64,000 bases of DNA from Thermococcus sp. M39 (GCF_012027325.1 NZ_SNUG01000003.1:372001-436000); one strand, 5' to 3'; shown: positions 33,288-45,078, counted from the first letter of the stretch. Numbers and translations are program-made. Notes: generated by a model from the letters alone, not told the origin.

Positions 33288-34637
33288 ATGAAGAAGCTTC
33301 TTTTTGTTCTCATACTTCTTGTTCTCCCCTTAGCTTCAGCTGATTATTACGTCATCTTAGATGAAGACTTGGCGTATTTAAAGCCCTATGCTCAAAACAT
33401 TGCGAATTTTCACAATGGAACGCTCATTATTTCGGACTTTTCAAATCTTGATTTTCTTCAGGCTGATGATTATGTCCTTTTTGTTGTAAATTACTCAAAA
33501 TTTAATGCAAACTCTGTCTATTCTCTCTACAAAACGCTTGATTTTGATGGTGATGGAGTTTATAATCCAATTATTGGTTTTTACCCTGTGAAAAATGAAA
33601 AACAGTTTAAACTGTGGGTCGATGCTCTTGTGCACTCTACCTTTAACCACAAAGCTCTGATAGTGGAAGCGGGGGCAATGAGCTATGAAGAGTACTTGAG
33701 ACTGTCCAAGAATGCCACCTTAATTTGGATTTCTGGACATGGAGACCCCTATGGAGTTAATTTGCTCGGCTGGAACTTTGATTCAAACCACATGGGCAAT
33801 CCGAAGGGGAAAATCTTCATCTTTGAATCCTGCAGTGTGGGACAGATATGGGAAGCTGAGAGTCCTTTGGTTCTGAATCTTTTAAATAATGGTTCTCTTG
33901 CTGTGGTTGCATCAATTGACATGGGTGGCGTCTCTTATCTGCCAGCTAAATTCTGGTTTTCCAATTACTCCATTGGAAAGCTTGCCCAGATAAGCAACGC
34001 TTACTTTGTTAAGGTTGGGGTAAAACCTAAGGTCGTCCTTTTTGGAGATCCTGCATTAAAGGTTGAGAATAAAAGTTACATAATGAAGACACCTGCAGAG
34101 GGGTTCTATGCCTATTTATTCCCAAAGGTTAACGGCTGGCTCTATACTCCGGGAAAGCCAAGCCTGCTTTTGGCATTGAAAGTTTACGGCCAAATTTTCA
34201 ATCCTATGGATCTCTGGAAAAGCATAGTGACTGAAAGCGGAATGATGACTCTTCTACTTGCAGTCCTCTTTGTTCTACTCTTAAAGCATCAGAGGGATAT
34301 AACGAAGCGCAGGATTTGGATTTCTCTCGTTTCATCTCTCGCCTCATTTCTCCTTCTTGGTTTTCTGACCTACCATCCTCCAATCAGAATCTCAGTATTT
34401 ATTCTCGTTATATGGTTCTCAGTTGCCTTGTTCATGCAGATAAGCAGAAAGCTGGCATTTCTAGTTTTGTTTTTCGTTCCATCTGCATTCATTTCCTTAG
34501 CTCTGTTGCTTGGGTTTTCAAGCTTCACTTACTGGAAGTTTGCAGTCTTTGCGATACTACTAAGTTCAGTGCTTGTTTTTCTGATGCTTCTGCTCTTCAG
34601 TGAGGCATTGAACAGAGTTATAAATGCCGAACCCTAA
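33288..34637 (+). CDS. Membrane-anchored protein with caspase/gingipain-like (clan CD) motifs
   Basis: A 449-residue protein with a signal peptide (KKLLFVLILLVLPLASA) and an extracellular domain of about 280 residues. Its C-terminus has about five hydrophobic segments (from about 310). The outer domain has WISGHGDPYG and, 40 residues later, FIFESCSVGQIW, the His-Gly and Cys pattern of clan CD cysteine peptidases such as C25 gingipains, plus FGDPAL, which is typical of C25 proteins. Several N-x-S/T sites fit surface N-glycosylation. It may process surface proteins. Peptidase activity is inferred. GGAG lies ten bases before the ATG. Confidence 0.72.
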   Translation: MKKLLFVLILLVLPLASADYYVILDEDLAYLKPYAQNIANFHNGTLIISDFSNLDFLQADDYVLFVVNYSKFNANSVYSLYKTLDFDGDGVYNPIIGFYPVKNEKQFKLWVDALVHSTFNHKALIVEAGAMSYEEYLRLSKNATLIWISGHGDPYGVNLLGWNFDSNHMGNPKGKIFIFESCSVGQIWEAESPLVLNLLNNGSLAVVASIDMGGVSYLPAKFWFSNYSIGKLAQISNAYFVKVGVKPKVVLFGDPALKVENKSYIMKTPAEGFYAYLFPKVNGWLYTPGKPSLLLALKVYGQIFNPMDLWKSIVTESGMMTLLLAVLFVLLLKHQRDITKRRIWISLVSSLASFLLLGFLTYHPPIRISVFILVIWFSVALFMQISRKLAFLVLFFVPSAFISLALLLGFSSFTYWKFAVFAILLSSVLVFLMLLLFSEALNRVINAEP

Positions 34638-34654
34638 TGTATCACGGTGGTTCC

Positions 34655-35332
34655 ATGATCCGCTTGCCCTTTAGAGATGGCTTTTATGAAGTTAATCCGA
34701 GCAAGATAATATGCCTCGGGAGGAATTATGCCGAACACGCAAAAGAGTTGGGTCATGAAGTTCCAAAAGAGCCTGTAATTTTCTTAAAACCTCCTTCCGC
34801 TTTGATAGGGCCGAATCAAACTATAATCTTGCCACGAAAGAGCAAAGAAGTTCACCACGAAGTTGAGCTTGCCGTTATTATAGGGAAGAGGGGGAAGAAC
34901 ATCCCGAGAGAAAGAGCTATGGATTATGTGCTAGGCTATACAATTCTGCTTGACATCACCGCTAGAGACTTGCAGTGGGAAGCTAAGAGAAAGGGTCTCC
35001 CTTGGACAGTTGCTAAAGGCTTTGACACCTTTGCTCCTATTGGACCAAGGATTGTTGATAAGCGCGAGCTTGATCCGAACGACCTTGAGATAGGGTTGAA
35101 GGTTAACGGAGAAGTCAGGCAGCTCTCGAGGACAAGCAAGATGATTTTTAGGATTCCGGAGATAATCGAGTACATCTCAAGCATAATGACGCTTGAAAAG
35201 GGTGACATAATTGCAACGGGAACTCCAGAAGGCGTTGGGCATCTAAGGCATGGCGACATTGTGGAGGCTTGGATTGAGGGGATCGGAGTTTTAAAGGAAA
35301 ATGTGTTGGCGGAGAGATCAATACTATGCTGA
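34655..35332 (+). CDS. Fumarylacetoacetate hydrolase-family protein
   Basis: A 225-residue single-domain FAH enzyme. LGRNYAEHAKELGHEVPKEP is the characteristic beginning. Metal ligands are in VHHEVELAV (Glu, Glu) and LDITARDLQ (Asp). The segment KGFDTFAPIGP and the near-terminal ATGTPEGVG complete the signature. Relatives decarboxylate oxaloacetate, hydrolyse acylpyruvates or isomerise ring-cleavage products; the substrate here is unknown. ATG 34655 has GGTGGTTCC upstream. The gene ends overlapping the next gene's end by nine bases on the opposite strand. Confidence 0.92.
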   Translation: MIRLPFRDGFYEVNPSKIICLGRNYAEHAKELGHEVPKEPVIFLKPPSALIGPNQTIILPRKSKEVHHEVELAVIIGKRGKNIPRERAMDYVLGYTILLDITARDLQWEAKRKGLPWTVAKGFDTFAPIGPRIVDKRELDPNDLEIGLKVNGEVRQLSRTSKMIFRIPEIIEYISSIMTLEKGDIIATGTPEGVGHLRHGDIVEAWIEGIGVLKENVLAERSILC

Positions 35333-35716
35333 TTTCTTTTCTCTCAGCTTTACAGAAATCCACTGCATCTTATTTTCTTCATTTTTAACAACCAAAATGT
35401 AGTCTCCTTGTGGAATCTTGACATCGTTGAATTCAATGCTCTTCACGTGCTCCCAAGCTTTGTAATACTCGAAGTGTTCTCCTCTTTTCATTTTCTCAAA
35501 GGCTTCTTTGGTTAAAATGTAAACGCTTATCTCCCCATCAGCTTTTATGTACCCACTCAGTGTTGAGCTGCCAAGAAGGTGATACACCTTATATTCATTG
35601 AGGTTTGTTTTCCATTCGTAATTGAGGCTTCCGTAATGGGATATGACAAAATACCCCAGTGCCCCCAAGAGAAGCACCCCTGCAAATGCTACCAAAACGA
35701 TTCCTCCTTTCTTCAT
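35324..35716 (-). CDS. Small membrane-anchored protein of unknown function
   Basis: A 130-residue protein with one N-terminal membrane anchor (GGIVLVAFAGVLLLGALGYFV, about 4-24) and an outer beta-rich domain (KVYHLLGSSTLSGYIKADGEISVYIL). The pattern of strands resembles small extracytoplasmic beta-sandwich domains, but I recognise no family. GGTGATAGT precedes the ATG. It is 40 bases upstream of the Trm14-like gene on the same strand. Confidence 0.7.
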   Translation of the reverse strand: MKKGGIVLVAFAGVLLLGALGYFVISHYGSLNYEWKTNLNEYKVYHLLGSSTLSGYIKADGEISVYILTKEAFEKMKRGEHFEYYKAWEHVKSIEFNDVKIPQGDYILVVKNEENKMQWISVKLREKKSA

Positions 35717-35756
35717 ACTATCACCGAAAAGAGTAAAGAAAATCGGCTTAAAAGTT

Positions 35757-37930
<2,174 letters not shown>

Positions 37931-38320
37931 CTCGCACCACCGTTATCTCAAATATCACAGTCCCTCCATCTGTGTAAGGCGGCCCGGGATCAAGACACTG
38001 CACATAGGCTTTATCTCCTTTTCCCAGGCCAATCTCACTCGGCTTGACTCCTTTTCTGAGTGCTACTATATAAGGGATTAGTGAAGCAAATGCATGAGTG
38101 CATATTGCATCTGTTTCTTCTAACTTCACTTGTGGCCCTTCAATAACTATTTTGTCTCCAACTTTAAACACTGGGCACTTTCCTTTAATTTTTATAGCTC
38201 TTATGACCAGTTCCTCCATATCCACCACCGAAATGTAAATAAGGCTTGAGGTTCAAAAAATTAATTCAGAATTAATAAATCATTTTAATTTTAACGATAA
38301 CTCTCATGGTGGTGCTTAAA

Positions 38321-39742
38321 GTGTCAGAAGATATTGAAGCAAAAATTAGAAGGTTGAGAGAATTAGGAAAAGCAACTATTGAGCAAGAACAACCCGCTAA
38401 ACCTGTTAAGCCTCCTGTAACAAGACCTCCTAGGAGAGTTTCTAAAATTGGAAGTCTGAGAGAAAGGGAAAGAAAAAGGAGAATAATGATTGGAGCCGCA
38501 ATTGTAATTATAATTCTCTTGGCAATTTCAGTTGCTGTTTATACTTATTATCAAAACAGGGCTGTTAGAGAGCTTGAACAGGCAAAGCAGCAGAAAATTG
38601 CGGAGGTTAATAGATACTTCACAGGGGAACTTGCTAATGATACTGCCAAATTTGAACTGATTAAAGAAATTCAAGCTGCTAGGAGCATAGAAGAACTTAA
38701 CAAAATTGATGTGAAGAAAGTCTATGAAGAGCGTTTGGCTGAACTGCAGAGGAAAAAGGAAGAAGAAGCTAGGAAAAAGGCCATTGAGGAACTTAATAAA
38801 GCTAAGGCTCAACAAATATCAGTAATTGAACAGGCATTTGAACCCTTGTTGGCCCAGCCTCTTCCGGAAGATTTGAAAAATGAAGCAATTCAGAAGCTAA
38901 ATCAGCTCAAGCAAGAAGTTGAGAGTGCTCAAAGTAAAGACCAAGTACTTGCGGTTGATCCCGTTCCCTATCTATTGGACTTATGGAAAAAGTATTACTA
39001 CTACTTAATTGATTCTATTCCGACTCAAAAGGTTATTCTAAAGAGGGGAGAAGAAAAGAGGATATATACAAAAGTTGAGGCCAAATACGTTGTTAGTAAA
39101 ATAACGAACCTCAATGAGATTCTCCAATATACCGTTGAAAAAGCGGAAATGGTTCAGATTGCCCTCGTGCTGACTAGAGACAGCATAAACGGTGCATTCC
39201 TATCACCTGGGGACAAGATCAAAATCTATGCTAGAAACGGAACAAAAGGCAAATACATCAAAATTGCAGATGAGGGATATGTTGATTTAATACTCCTCCC
39301 AACAACTGCGGGTCAGATATCCTTGAGTGAATCCCAAAGCGAGGGAAGCACTGTTTCAACATCATCAACTACATCCTATTCAGAATCCCACTCAACAAGC
39401 TATACTCCGGGAGACACCACGATAACAACCGCTCAAGATGCAACTGATCAGTACTCCACAGCTCAGTCAAGTAGCGACAGCTCAAGTGCTTATTACAACT
39501 ATAACGTCAACTTAGCTGAAGTCTTGAAAGCGATTGCAGCTGGAAAAATCCAGGCTCCAGATGATGTTAAAGAACAACTCTCTAAGTATGGGTGGAAGAT
39601 CCTCGATCTTGAAAAAGACTCAGGGATGCTCGTTCTTGATCCAACGGCGAAGTTCCTTGTAATAATTGAAGTTCCGGCTGAATTCGTCACAGACATCTTA
39701 AATTACAAAGACATGATATACATTGCAAGGATCACGGGGTGA
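38321..39742 (+). CDS. DUF515-family membrane protein of a pilus-like operon
   Basis: About 473 residues. A basic N-terminal cytosolic tail leads to one membrane segment (IMIGAAIVIIILLAISVAVYT). A coiled-coil stalk follows (ELEQAKQQKIAE and ARKKAIEELNKAKAQQ), then an outer domain with a Ser/Thr-rich linker. DUF515 proteins sit beside archaeal type IV pilus secretion ATPases, as here. GTG 38321 was chosen because GGTGGTG lies six bases upstream; ATG 38306, which overlaps that site, is the alternative. It may link the assembly machine with the cell surface. Confidence 0.75.
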   Translation: MSEDIEAKIRRLRELGKATIEQEQPAKPVKPPVTRPPRRVSKIGSLRERERKRRIMIGAAIVIIILLAISVAVYTYYQNRAVRELEQAKQQKIAEVNRYFTGELANDTAKFELIKEIQAARSIEELNKIDVKKVYEERLAELQRKKEEEARKKAIEELNKAKAQQISVIEQAFEPLLAQPLPEDLKNEAIQKLNQLKQEVESAQSKDQVLAVDPVPYLLDLWKKYYYYLIDSIPTQKVILKRGEEKRIYTKVEAKYVVSKITNLNEILQYTVEKAEMVQIALVLTRDSINGAFLSPGDKIKIYARNGTKGKYIKIADEGYVDLILLPTTAGQISLSESQSEGSTVSTSSTTSYSESHSTSYTPGDTTITTAQDATDQYSTAQSSSDSSSAYYNYNVNLAEVLKAIAAGKIQAPDDVKEQLSKYGWKILDLEKDSGMLVLDPTAKFLVIIEVPAEFVTDILNYKDMIYIARITG

Positions 39743-39748
39743 GTGATA

Positions 39749-40780
39749 ATGAAAAAACATCTACTTTCCTTTTTACTTGTCTTTTTGTTATTTGAGACAT
39801 TTTTGAATGCTTATGTGGTTAGTGAAGAGTACCCTCTTCCGGGTGGGGACTACAACAATATCGGTGTTAAAGCTGTCCTATATATTGACTTGAACATAAC
39901 GTTAGTTAATACTGCTCCATTTCCAAAATTTGTGATTGTTAATCCCTATTACAACTACATAATTTACAGAGAGAATGGTGAAGTTTTAAGTGAGATTGGG
40001 AACGTATCATACATAACGCCCAGCTTAAACACTCTCAACTACTTCCCAGGTTTCTGGATCAACCCATATGAGACATTAAAGGTCGAAATTAGAATGAAAA
40101 ATGTAACTCTTATTCCCTTAAAGGACTATTCAATTAATTTTCCGCATGGGCGTAGCGTTAGTTATGAAGGCGATAACATAACTTATGTGTTAAATAGAAC
40201 AGAGGATACGTTCAACTTCTTTTACGGAACAGTCTACCCTCAGCTTCTCATGACCCCCAAATATTACTTTAACATTCAAACGTCATTTTTTGGAAGAGAC
40301 GGTAACGTTAAAGTGCTGAAATATGAAGGTGAGGTAACTTTAGTTCTTGAGAATGTTCCAGACAAGCATGGACTGTTTAAGACTCTATTTGCTGTTGGCC
40401 TGCCTGCTGTCTTTGAAGATGCAGACATCTATGGATTTACACCAAAATACACAATGAAATATAGTGAATATGTTTCTGAGTTCTTGCCAGGCTTCTTAAA
40501 TGTGAAACAGGAAGCCAAAACACGGAATATCCCTGAAAGGAAGTTCAATTTATACTCTCTTTCAAGCAATCTTTTAAGTGGGAAGAAAATTAGAAATACG
40601 GAACCTCCAAAAACTAAATTAGATAGCTTTGATTATCCAGTATGGATTGTGTGGCTTGGCAGTACACCTCTTGAAATAAAATACTATGTGTCTTGGAACA
40701 ACTTGGAAAAGGTGAGTACAGTTGGAAGACAAAAAGAAGAAGCGTTCAGGTTTATCTTGGATAGAAGAAATCCTAAGTAA
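39749..40780 (+). CDS. Secreted protein of unknown function in pilus-like operon
   Basis: A 343-residue protein with an N-terminal signal sequence (KKHLLSFLLVFLLFETFLNA) and several N-x-S/T sites. It is mostly beta structure, with no clear C-terminal anchor. I recognise no family. ATG 39749 sits just after the DUF515 stop with GGGGTGAGTG in front. Its end overlaps the ATPase start by 59 bases in another frame, so the three genes are tightly coupled and the protein probably belongs to the outer part of the same machine. Confidence 0.7.
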   Translation: MKKHLLSFLLVFLLFETFLNAYVVSEEYPLPGGDYNNIGVKAVLYIDLNITLVNTAPFPKFVIVNPYYNYIIYRENGEVLSEIGNVSYITPSLNTLNYFPGFWINPYETLKVEIRMKNVTLIPLKDYSINFPHGRSVSYEGDNITYVLNRTEDTFNFFYGTVYPQLLMTPKYYFNIQTSFFGRDGNVKVLKYEGEVTLVLENVPDKHGLFKTLFAVGLPAVFEDADIYGFTPKYTMKYSEYVSEFLPGFLNVKQEAKTRNIPERKFNLYSLSSNLLSGKKIRNTEPPKTKLDSFDYPVWIVWLGSTPLEIKYYVSWNNLEKVSTVGRQKEEAFRFILDRRNPK

Positions 40781-42611
40781 AGATGCCGCTCCCTTAGATA
40801 ATATTTTTGGGGAAAAGGAGAGGGAGGAAAAATACAAGCCTCCTGAAACAAGATTTCCCTTTAGTGGTGGGGGTGGATTAGAGGATATTCTCGGCAAAAA
40901 GCCACCAAAAGAGGAAAAAACAAAAACTCCTCTCCCCTTCCTTAGGGAGGACAAAGGTAGTGTCAAGTTAGAAGATATATTAGGGGGCCCAGGAGAAAAA
41001 CCAACGCCTTCCATTCCACTGAAGGCGGAGAAAACAGAAGCTCCCCTCACTCTCCAGGACATTTTGGGCTCTGCTCAGAGAAAATCTCCAATCCCAACGT
41101 ATGTTGGAGAGGTTAAGGTTCTCGATGCTTATGGAAATGTTCGTATTCTTAAAGTTAAGGGTGAGCCTGTCCCAATATATGAAATCAGACTTCCTGAACT
41201 CAGCAAAGAAGAAGAAAGGCTCCTCAAGATGGTAAGAGATAGGGCAGTTGTTGAGATCCAGATCGACCCGGAGAGCATACCCAACATAGAAGAGAGGCGC
41301 AGGATCTTTCTTAAAGCTGTGAGAAATATGGTTAGAGAGATGGCACCCGACTTGTCTGAGGGAAGAATTGAAATTCTCGCTGAGCTTGTTGTCCAAAACA
41401 TGATAGGATATGGTAAGCTTGATCCTCTAGTGAGAGATGATAATCTTGAGGAGATAATGGTTATTGGAACTAACAAGCCAGTTTATGTGTGGCATAGAAG
41501 ATTCAACATGTGTAAAACAAACATTGTATTTAAAGATGATAGAGAGATTTTAAACATAATTGAACGTATTGCGAGAGAAGTGGGAAGGAGAATTGATCAA
41601 CAAAGCCCGCTTTTAGATGCTCGTTTGCCTGATGGAAGCAGAGTAAATGCTACTATCCCACCAATCAGCTTAGATGGTCCAACAATTACAATTAGAAAGT
41701 TCAAGAAGGATCCTCTCACTATAATTGATCTCATAAAGTACGGTACACTCAATACTGATGTTGCAGCTTTACTGTGGATATTTGTTGATGGTCTTGGAGT
41801 TAAGCCTGCAAACATCCTCGTTGCTGGTGGTACTGGTTCGGGTAAAACCACAACGTTGAATTCTCTTGCAATGTTTATTCCACCAAGTGAGAGAGTTATC
41901 AGCATTGAGGATACAGCTGAGCTTCAGTTGCCAATCGAGCATTGGGTTAGATTGGAAACAAGACCGCCGAATGTTGAAGGAAAAGGAGAAATTACAATGG
42001 ATGATCTTGTTAAGAACACTTTGAGAATGCGTCCAGATAGAATCATCGTCGGTGAGGTTAGAGGGCCTGAGGCAAGGACAATGTTTACTGCTATGAATAC
42101 GGGACACGATGGGTGTATGGGAACAATACACTCCAACTCGGCAAGAGAAACGATTGTCAGACTTGAGAGTCCTCCAATGAATGTTCCAAGGATTATGATC
42201 CCAGCATTGGACATAATCATTATGCAGATCAGGTTCCACAGTAGAAAAAAGGGAACAATAAGGAGAATAACTGAAATTGCTGAAGTCTCTGGAATGGAAG
42301 GTGAAAGCATCCAGCTCAATAAGTTGTATAAGTATGATCCTGCTAAAGATGAATTGATCGACACAGGAGTCCCGAGTAGGTTTATGAATATTTTGGCTCA
42401 GCACACTGGATTGAGCCTTCTTGAGCTAGAAGCTGAAAAGGAGAAGAGGAAGATCATTCTGGAATGGATGATAGAGAAAGGAATACGAAGCATTGAAGAA
42501 GTTGGACACTACATTAGACAGTTTTACATAGATTCAGAGGAGCTCCTTAAGAGAATTGAGAGAGAAAGCACATCCACTGAACTTGCCAAGAAAGTTAAGA
42601 GCTTTATTTAG
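40722..42611 (+). CDS. Type II/IV secretion (pilus assembly) ATPase, GspE/TadA family
   Basis: A 629-residue hexameric motor ATPase. Walker A GGTGSGKT is at 369-376. The Asp box and Walker B area includes RPDRIIVGEVRGPEA, followed by the His box GTIHSN. It powers pilin extrusion through the two TadC-like membrane proteins encoded next. The first 110 residues are poorly ordered and repeat a short motif: IEEILS, LDNIFG, LEDILG, LEDILG, LQDILG. The TTG at 40722 has GGTGAG five bases before it and gives a Lys-rich N-terminus. It is distinct from the archaellum ATPase by context, with no fla genes nearby. Confidence 0.92.
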   Translation: MEDKKKKRSGLSWIEEILSKDAAPLDNIFGEKEREEKYKPPETRFPFSGGGGLEDILGKKPPKEEKTKTPLPFLREDKGSVKLEDILGGPGEKPTPSIPLKAEKTEAPLTLQDILGSAQRKSPIPTYVGEVKVLDAYGNVRILKVKGEPVPIYEIRLPELSKEEERLLKMVRDRAVVEIQIDPESIPNIEERRRIFLKAVRNMVREMAPDLSEGRIEILAELVVQNMIGYGKLDPLVRDDNLEEIMVIGTNKPVYVWHRRFNMCKTNIVFKDDREILNIIERIAREVGRRIDQQSPLLDARLPDGSRVNATIPPISLDGPTITIRKFKKDPLTIIDLIKYGTLNTDVAALLWIFVDGLGVKPANILVAGGTGSGKTTTLNSLAMFIPPSERVISIEDTAELQLPIEHWVRLETRPPNVEGKGEITMDDLVKNTLRMRPDRIIVGEVRGPEARTMFTAMNTGHDGCMGTIHSNSARETIVRLESPPMNVPRIMIPALDIIIMQIRFHSRKKGTIRRITEIAEVSGMEGESIQLNKLYKYDPAKDELIDTGVPSRFMNILAQHTGLSLLELEAEKEKRKIILEWMIEKGIRSIEEVGHYIRQFYIDSEELLKRIERESTSTELAKKVKSFI

Positions 42612-42621
42612 GTGATGCCTG

Positions 42622-43683
42622 TTGGGAATTGGTCAAAAAATAGCTGAAATCTTTGAGAAAATTGGTGAAAAAACAATTGAAATGAGTGAAAAGCCTATTC
42701 GGCGGATTCCTCAAGGAAAAAGCATTCAAGAAAGGCTTCAGCTACTCAAGAAAATGCAAGAGGAAGTTGAAAAAGAAAGAAAAGAAGAGAGAGAAAGAGA
42801 GATTGAGGAACTTGTAGAATGGAGAGAGAAAGAACTTCAAAAGCCGTTTTCTGAAAGATTTGCTGATGCCGTCCTTAAATATTTCAGAGGTCCAGTAGAA
42901 TCACTCACTAAGTTAATTAAGGGTCTTGAGTATGATCTCTATAGGGCAAACATTCGTATGAGTAAAGATAAGTATGTTGCCCTTATGCTTGGAGTTTCGA
43001 TTATTATGAGTATTTTCTCATTTGCAATTGGGCTCCTCTTAATGTTTTCTATAGATCTCTCTGTACTGCTGGGACTTCTTGGGTTCATTGGAGGCTTTCT
43101 TTACATGAGAAACTATCCGAGGATTGTGTGGAGAAACAGGGTTGCTGAAGTTGAAAGAGCAATGCCATATGTTCTGAGACATTTAGCTTCCCTGTTAAGT
43201 GCTGGTGTTGGTATTGCAGAGGCAATATTATCTGTTGCAAAGTCAGACTATGGTGCAATTTCGGAAGAGTTTGATCTTATAGTCAGGGACATGCGTGGTG
43301 GGGCATCTTTTGAAGAGGCGTTAACGAAATTTGAGGAGAAAATGGCATCAGAAAATATAAGCAGGGTAGTAAAGCAGATTTTGAGAGCTGTAAAATTCGG
43401 AGGTAACTTGTCTGGAATACTCTACAAGCTTGCTGAGGACTTTTCATTTGAATATAGAATGAAGCTTATAGAGTATGTTCAGAAAATCAATGGATTGGCA
43501 TTCGTTTACATGTTCATAAGCGTTGTCATGCCTACAATGCTGATAGTCGCAATACTTGCAGCATCGATAATGGCTAAAACCCTTGTCATTCCAGTTCAGG
43601 GGTTGGCAGTGATACTGCTTTTTGGCTTTCCAGCAATGGCTTTTCTAATGGTTGTGATGATGAAACGCAGTGAGCCGAGGTGA
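42622..43683 (+). CDS. TadC/GspF-like pilus assembly membrane protein 1
   Basis: A 353-residue platform protein. Residues 1-90 are a charged, coiled-coil cytosolic region (KKMQEEVEKERKEEREREIE). Then come two membrane segments, the type II secretion F domain (AMPYVLRHLASLLSAGVGIAEAI style), and two or three C-terminal segments. It starts with TTG 42622 behind GGTGAT. It stands between the ATPase and a second TadC-like gene, a common pair in archaeal type IV pili. Confidence 0.88.
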   Translation: MGIGQKIAEIFEKIGEKTIEMSEKPIRRIPQGKSIQERLQLLKKMQEEVEKERKEEREREIEELVEWREKELQKPFSERFADAVLKYFRGPVESLTKLIKGLEYDLYRANIRMSKDKYVALMLGVSIIMSIFSFAIGLLLMFSIDLSVLLGLLGFIGGFLYMRNYPRIVWRNRVAEVERAMPYVLRHLASLLSAGVGIAEAILSVAKSDYGAISEEFDLIVRDMRGGASFEEALTKFEEKMASENISRVVKQILRAVKFGGNLSGILYKLAEDFSFEYRMKLIEYVQKINGLAFVYMFISVVMPTMLIVAILAASIMAKTLVIPVQGLAVILLFGFPAMAFLMVVMMKRSEPR

Positions 43684-43688
43684 TTAAT

Positions 43689-44594
43689 ATGTCCTCTAGA
43701 GTTACTTCTCGACTTGTTGGAATTATAGAAAGAATCCTTCCGAAGAAGATATTAAAAAGATATGACTTGTTCCTCTACTCCGCAGGAATAAGCTTCAAAG
43801 CAAGCGAGTATCTGTTGATATCTTTTCTTGTCGCAGTAATTGTTGGAACCAGCTTATTTATATTCAAAACTCTCTATGGCATTCTTGGATTCATAGGAGC
43901 ACTAATCGGGGCAGTCTTTGGGTACCCATATTGGAGAATTGTTAAAAGAATTGAAAACATGGAACAGATGATTCCCGATGCTTTCTTCTACTTGGCCAGC
44001 TCTCTTAGGGCTGGTATATCGTTTTCAGAGGCTCTAGAAGAACTTACTACAGCGAAGTTTGGAGCATTGACTGAAGAGTTCAAAAAAACTGTCGCCGAAA
44101 TCAAAAAAGGCAGACCCACAGTGGAGGCATTAAAAGCATTTGCCTTAAGGAACAAAAAATCCCCGGTGATATATAGATCAATGATGATTATAATTGAAGC
44201 ACTTGAAAGAGGAGCTCCAATGGCTGATGTCCTCGTTTCAGTTGGCAATGATGTTCGTGAAATTTTGAGAATTAAAAAGGAGAGGAAAGCTTCGACTGGA
44301 ATGCAAACAATGTTTTTCATAATTGCGAGTGGCTTTGTGGGTCCTCTAATTCTTGGGGTTGTATCTCAAGTAATCGCTGGATTGAGTGGTGTTGAGGGAA
44401 CAGTAATTCTGCCAATTCCAGCGATAAAAAGCATACTTCTAGTATTTGTTGCTCTCCAAGCAATAGTTTCGGGAATGGGAATTGGGGTAATAAGAGAAGG
44501 AAAGTTCTCTGGAGGCTTAAAATACAGTGTAATGCTGGCAATTATGGGGGTTATAGTGTTCAATTTAGCTGGTTCTATAAGTCTGGGTATTTGA
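43689..44594 (+). CDS. TadC/GspF-like pilus assembly membrane protein 2
   Basis: A 301-residue platform protein paired with the preceding one. Membrane segments lie at about 35-80, the F domain at MIPDAFFYLASSLRAGISFS, and three C-terminal hydrophobic segments end the protein. ATG 43689 follows GAGGTGATTAAT and is six bases from the previous stop. No prepilin with a class III signal and no prepilin peptidase is seen in the window, so the pilins must be encoded elsewhere. The end overlaps the FKBP gene's end by 20 bases. Confidence 0.88.
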   Translation: MSSRVTSRLVGIIERILPKKILKRYDLFLYSAGISFKASEYLLISFLVAVIVGTSLFIFKTLYGILGFIGALIGAVFGYPYWRIVKRIENMEQMIPDAFFYLASSLRAGISFSEALEELTTAKFGALTEEFKKTVAEIKKGRPTVEALKAFALRNKKSPVIYRSMMIIIEALERGAPMADVLVSVGNDVREILRIKKERKASTGMQTMFFIIASGFVGPLILGVVSQVIAGLSGVEGTVILPIPAIKSILLVFVALQAIVSGMGIGVIREGKFSGGLKYSVMLAIMGVIVFNLAGSISLGI

Positions 44595-45078
44595 AGGTTT
44601 CTAAGCTTCTTGTTTTTTCTGCCTTTTGTATGTCCACTATTTCCACTTCAAATATCAATGTTTTTCCGGCTAATGGGTGATTGAAATCTAAAGTAACCTC
44701 TTCTTCCCCGACTTTTGTAATCTTTGCTATTCCACTGTCTGTCATAATATACATGTCTTGAACTGGCTCTATTCTAGCGTTTTCGAAATCTGAACGAGGA
44801 ACATTGATAATGAGTTCTTCTTTGGGCATTCCATATCCAAGCTCTGGGGGGATAGTTATGGTTTTCTTCTCCCCGACTTCCATTCCAATTAAGGCCTCAT
44901 CCAGTCCGGGAATTAGCTCGCCAACTCCAACATTAGCGCCTATAGGTCCATATTTGCGATCTTCAACGTAAATACCAGCTTTTTTAGCGATATCCTCATA
45001 ACTTGTATCGAAAACTTCTCCATCCTCAAATTTCCCAATGTAGTTAAAAACTACAAAATCCCCTTTTTCAACTTTCAT
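44575..45078 (-). CDS. FKBP-type peptidyl-prolyl isomerase (SlyD-like)
   Basis: A 167-residue prolyl isomerase. GDFVVFNYIGKFEDGEVFDT is the beginning of the FKBP domain. The IF (insert-in-flap) chaperone domain follows the GMPKEELIINVPRS region, and VTLDFNHPLAGKTLIFEVEI closes the FKBP fold, with FNHPLAGK as the usual signature. It helps proteins fold in the cytosol. ATG 45078 has GGTGAAGAAA upstream. Its short tail with KTRSLETFKYPDL is beyond the family core. Confidence 0.93.
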   Translation of the reverse strand: MKVEKGDFVVFNYIGKFEDGEVFDTSYEDIAKKAGIYVEDRKYGPIGANVGVGELIPGLDEALIGMEVGEKKTITIPPELGYGMPKEELIINVPRSDFENARIEPVQDMYIMTDSGIAKITKVGEEEVTLDFNHPLAGKTLIFEVEIVDIQKAEKTRSLETFKYPDL

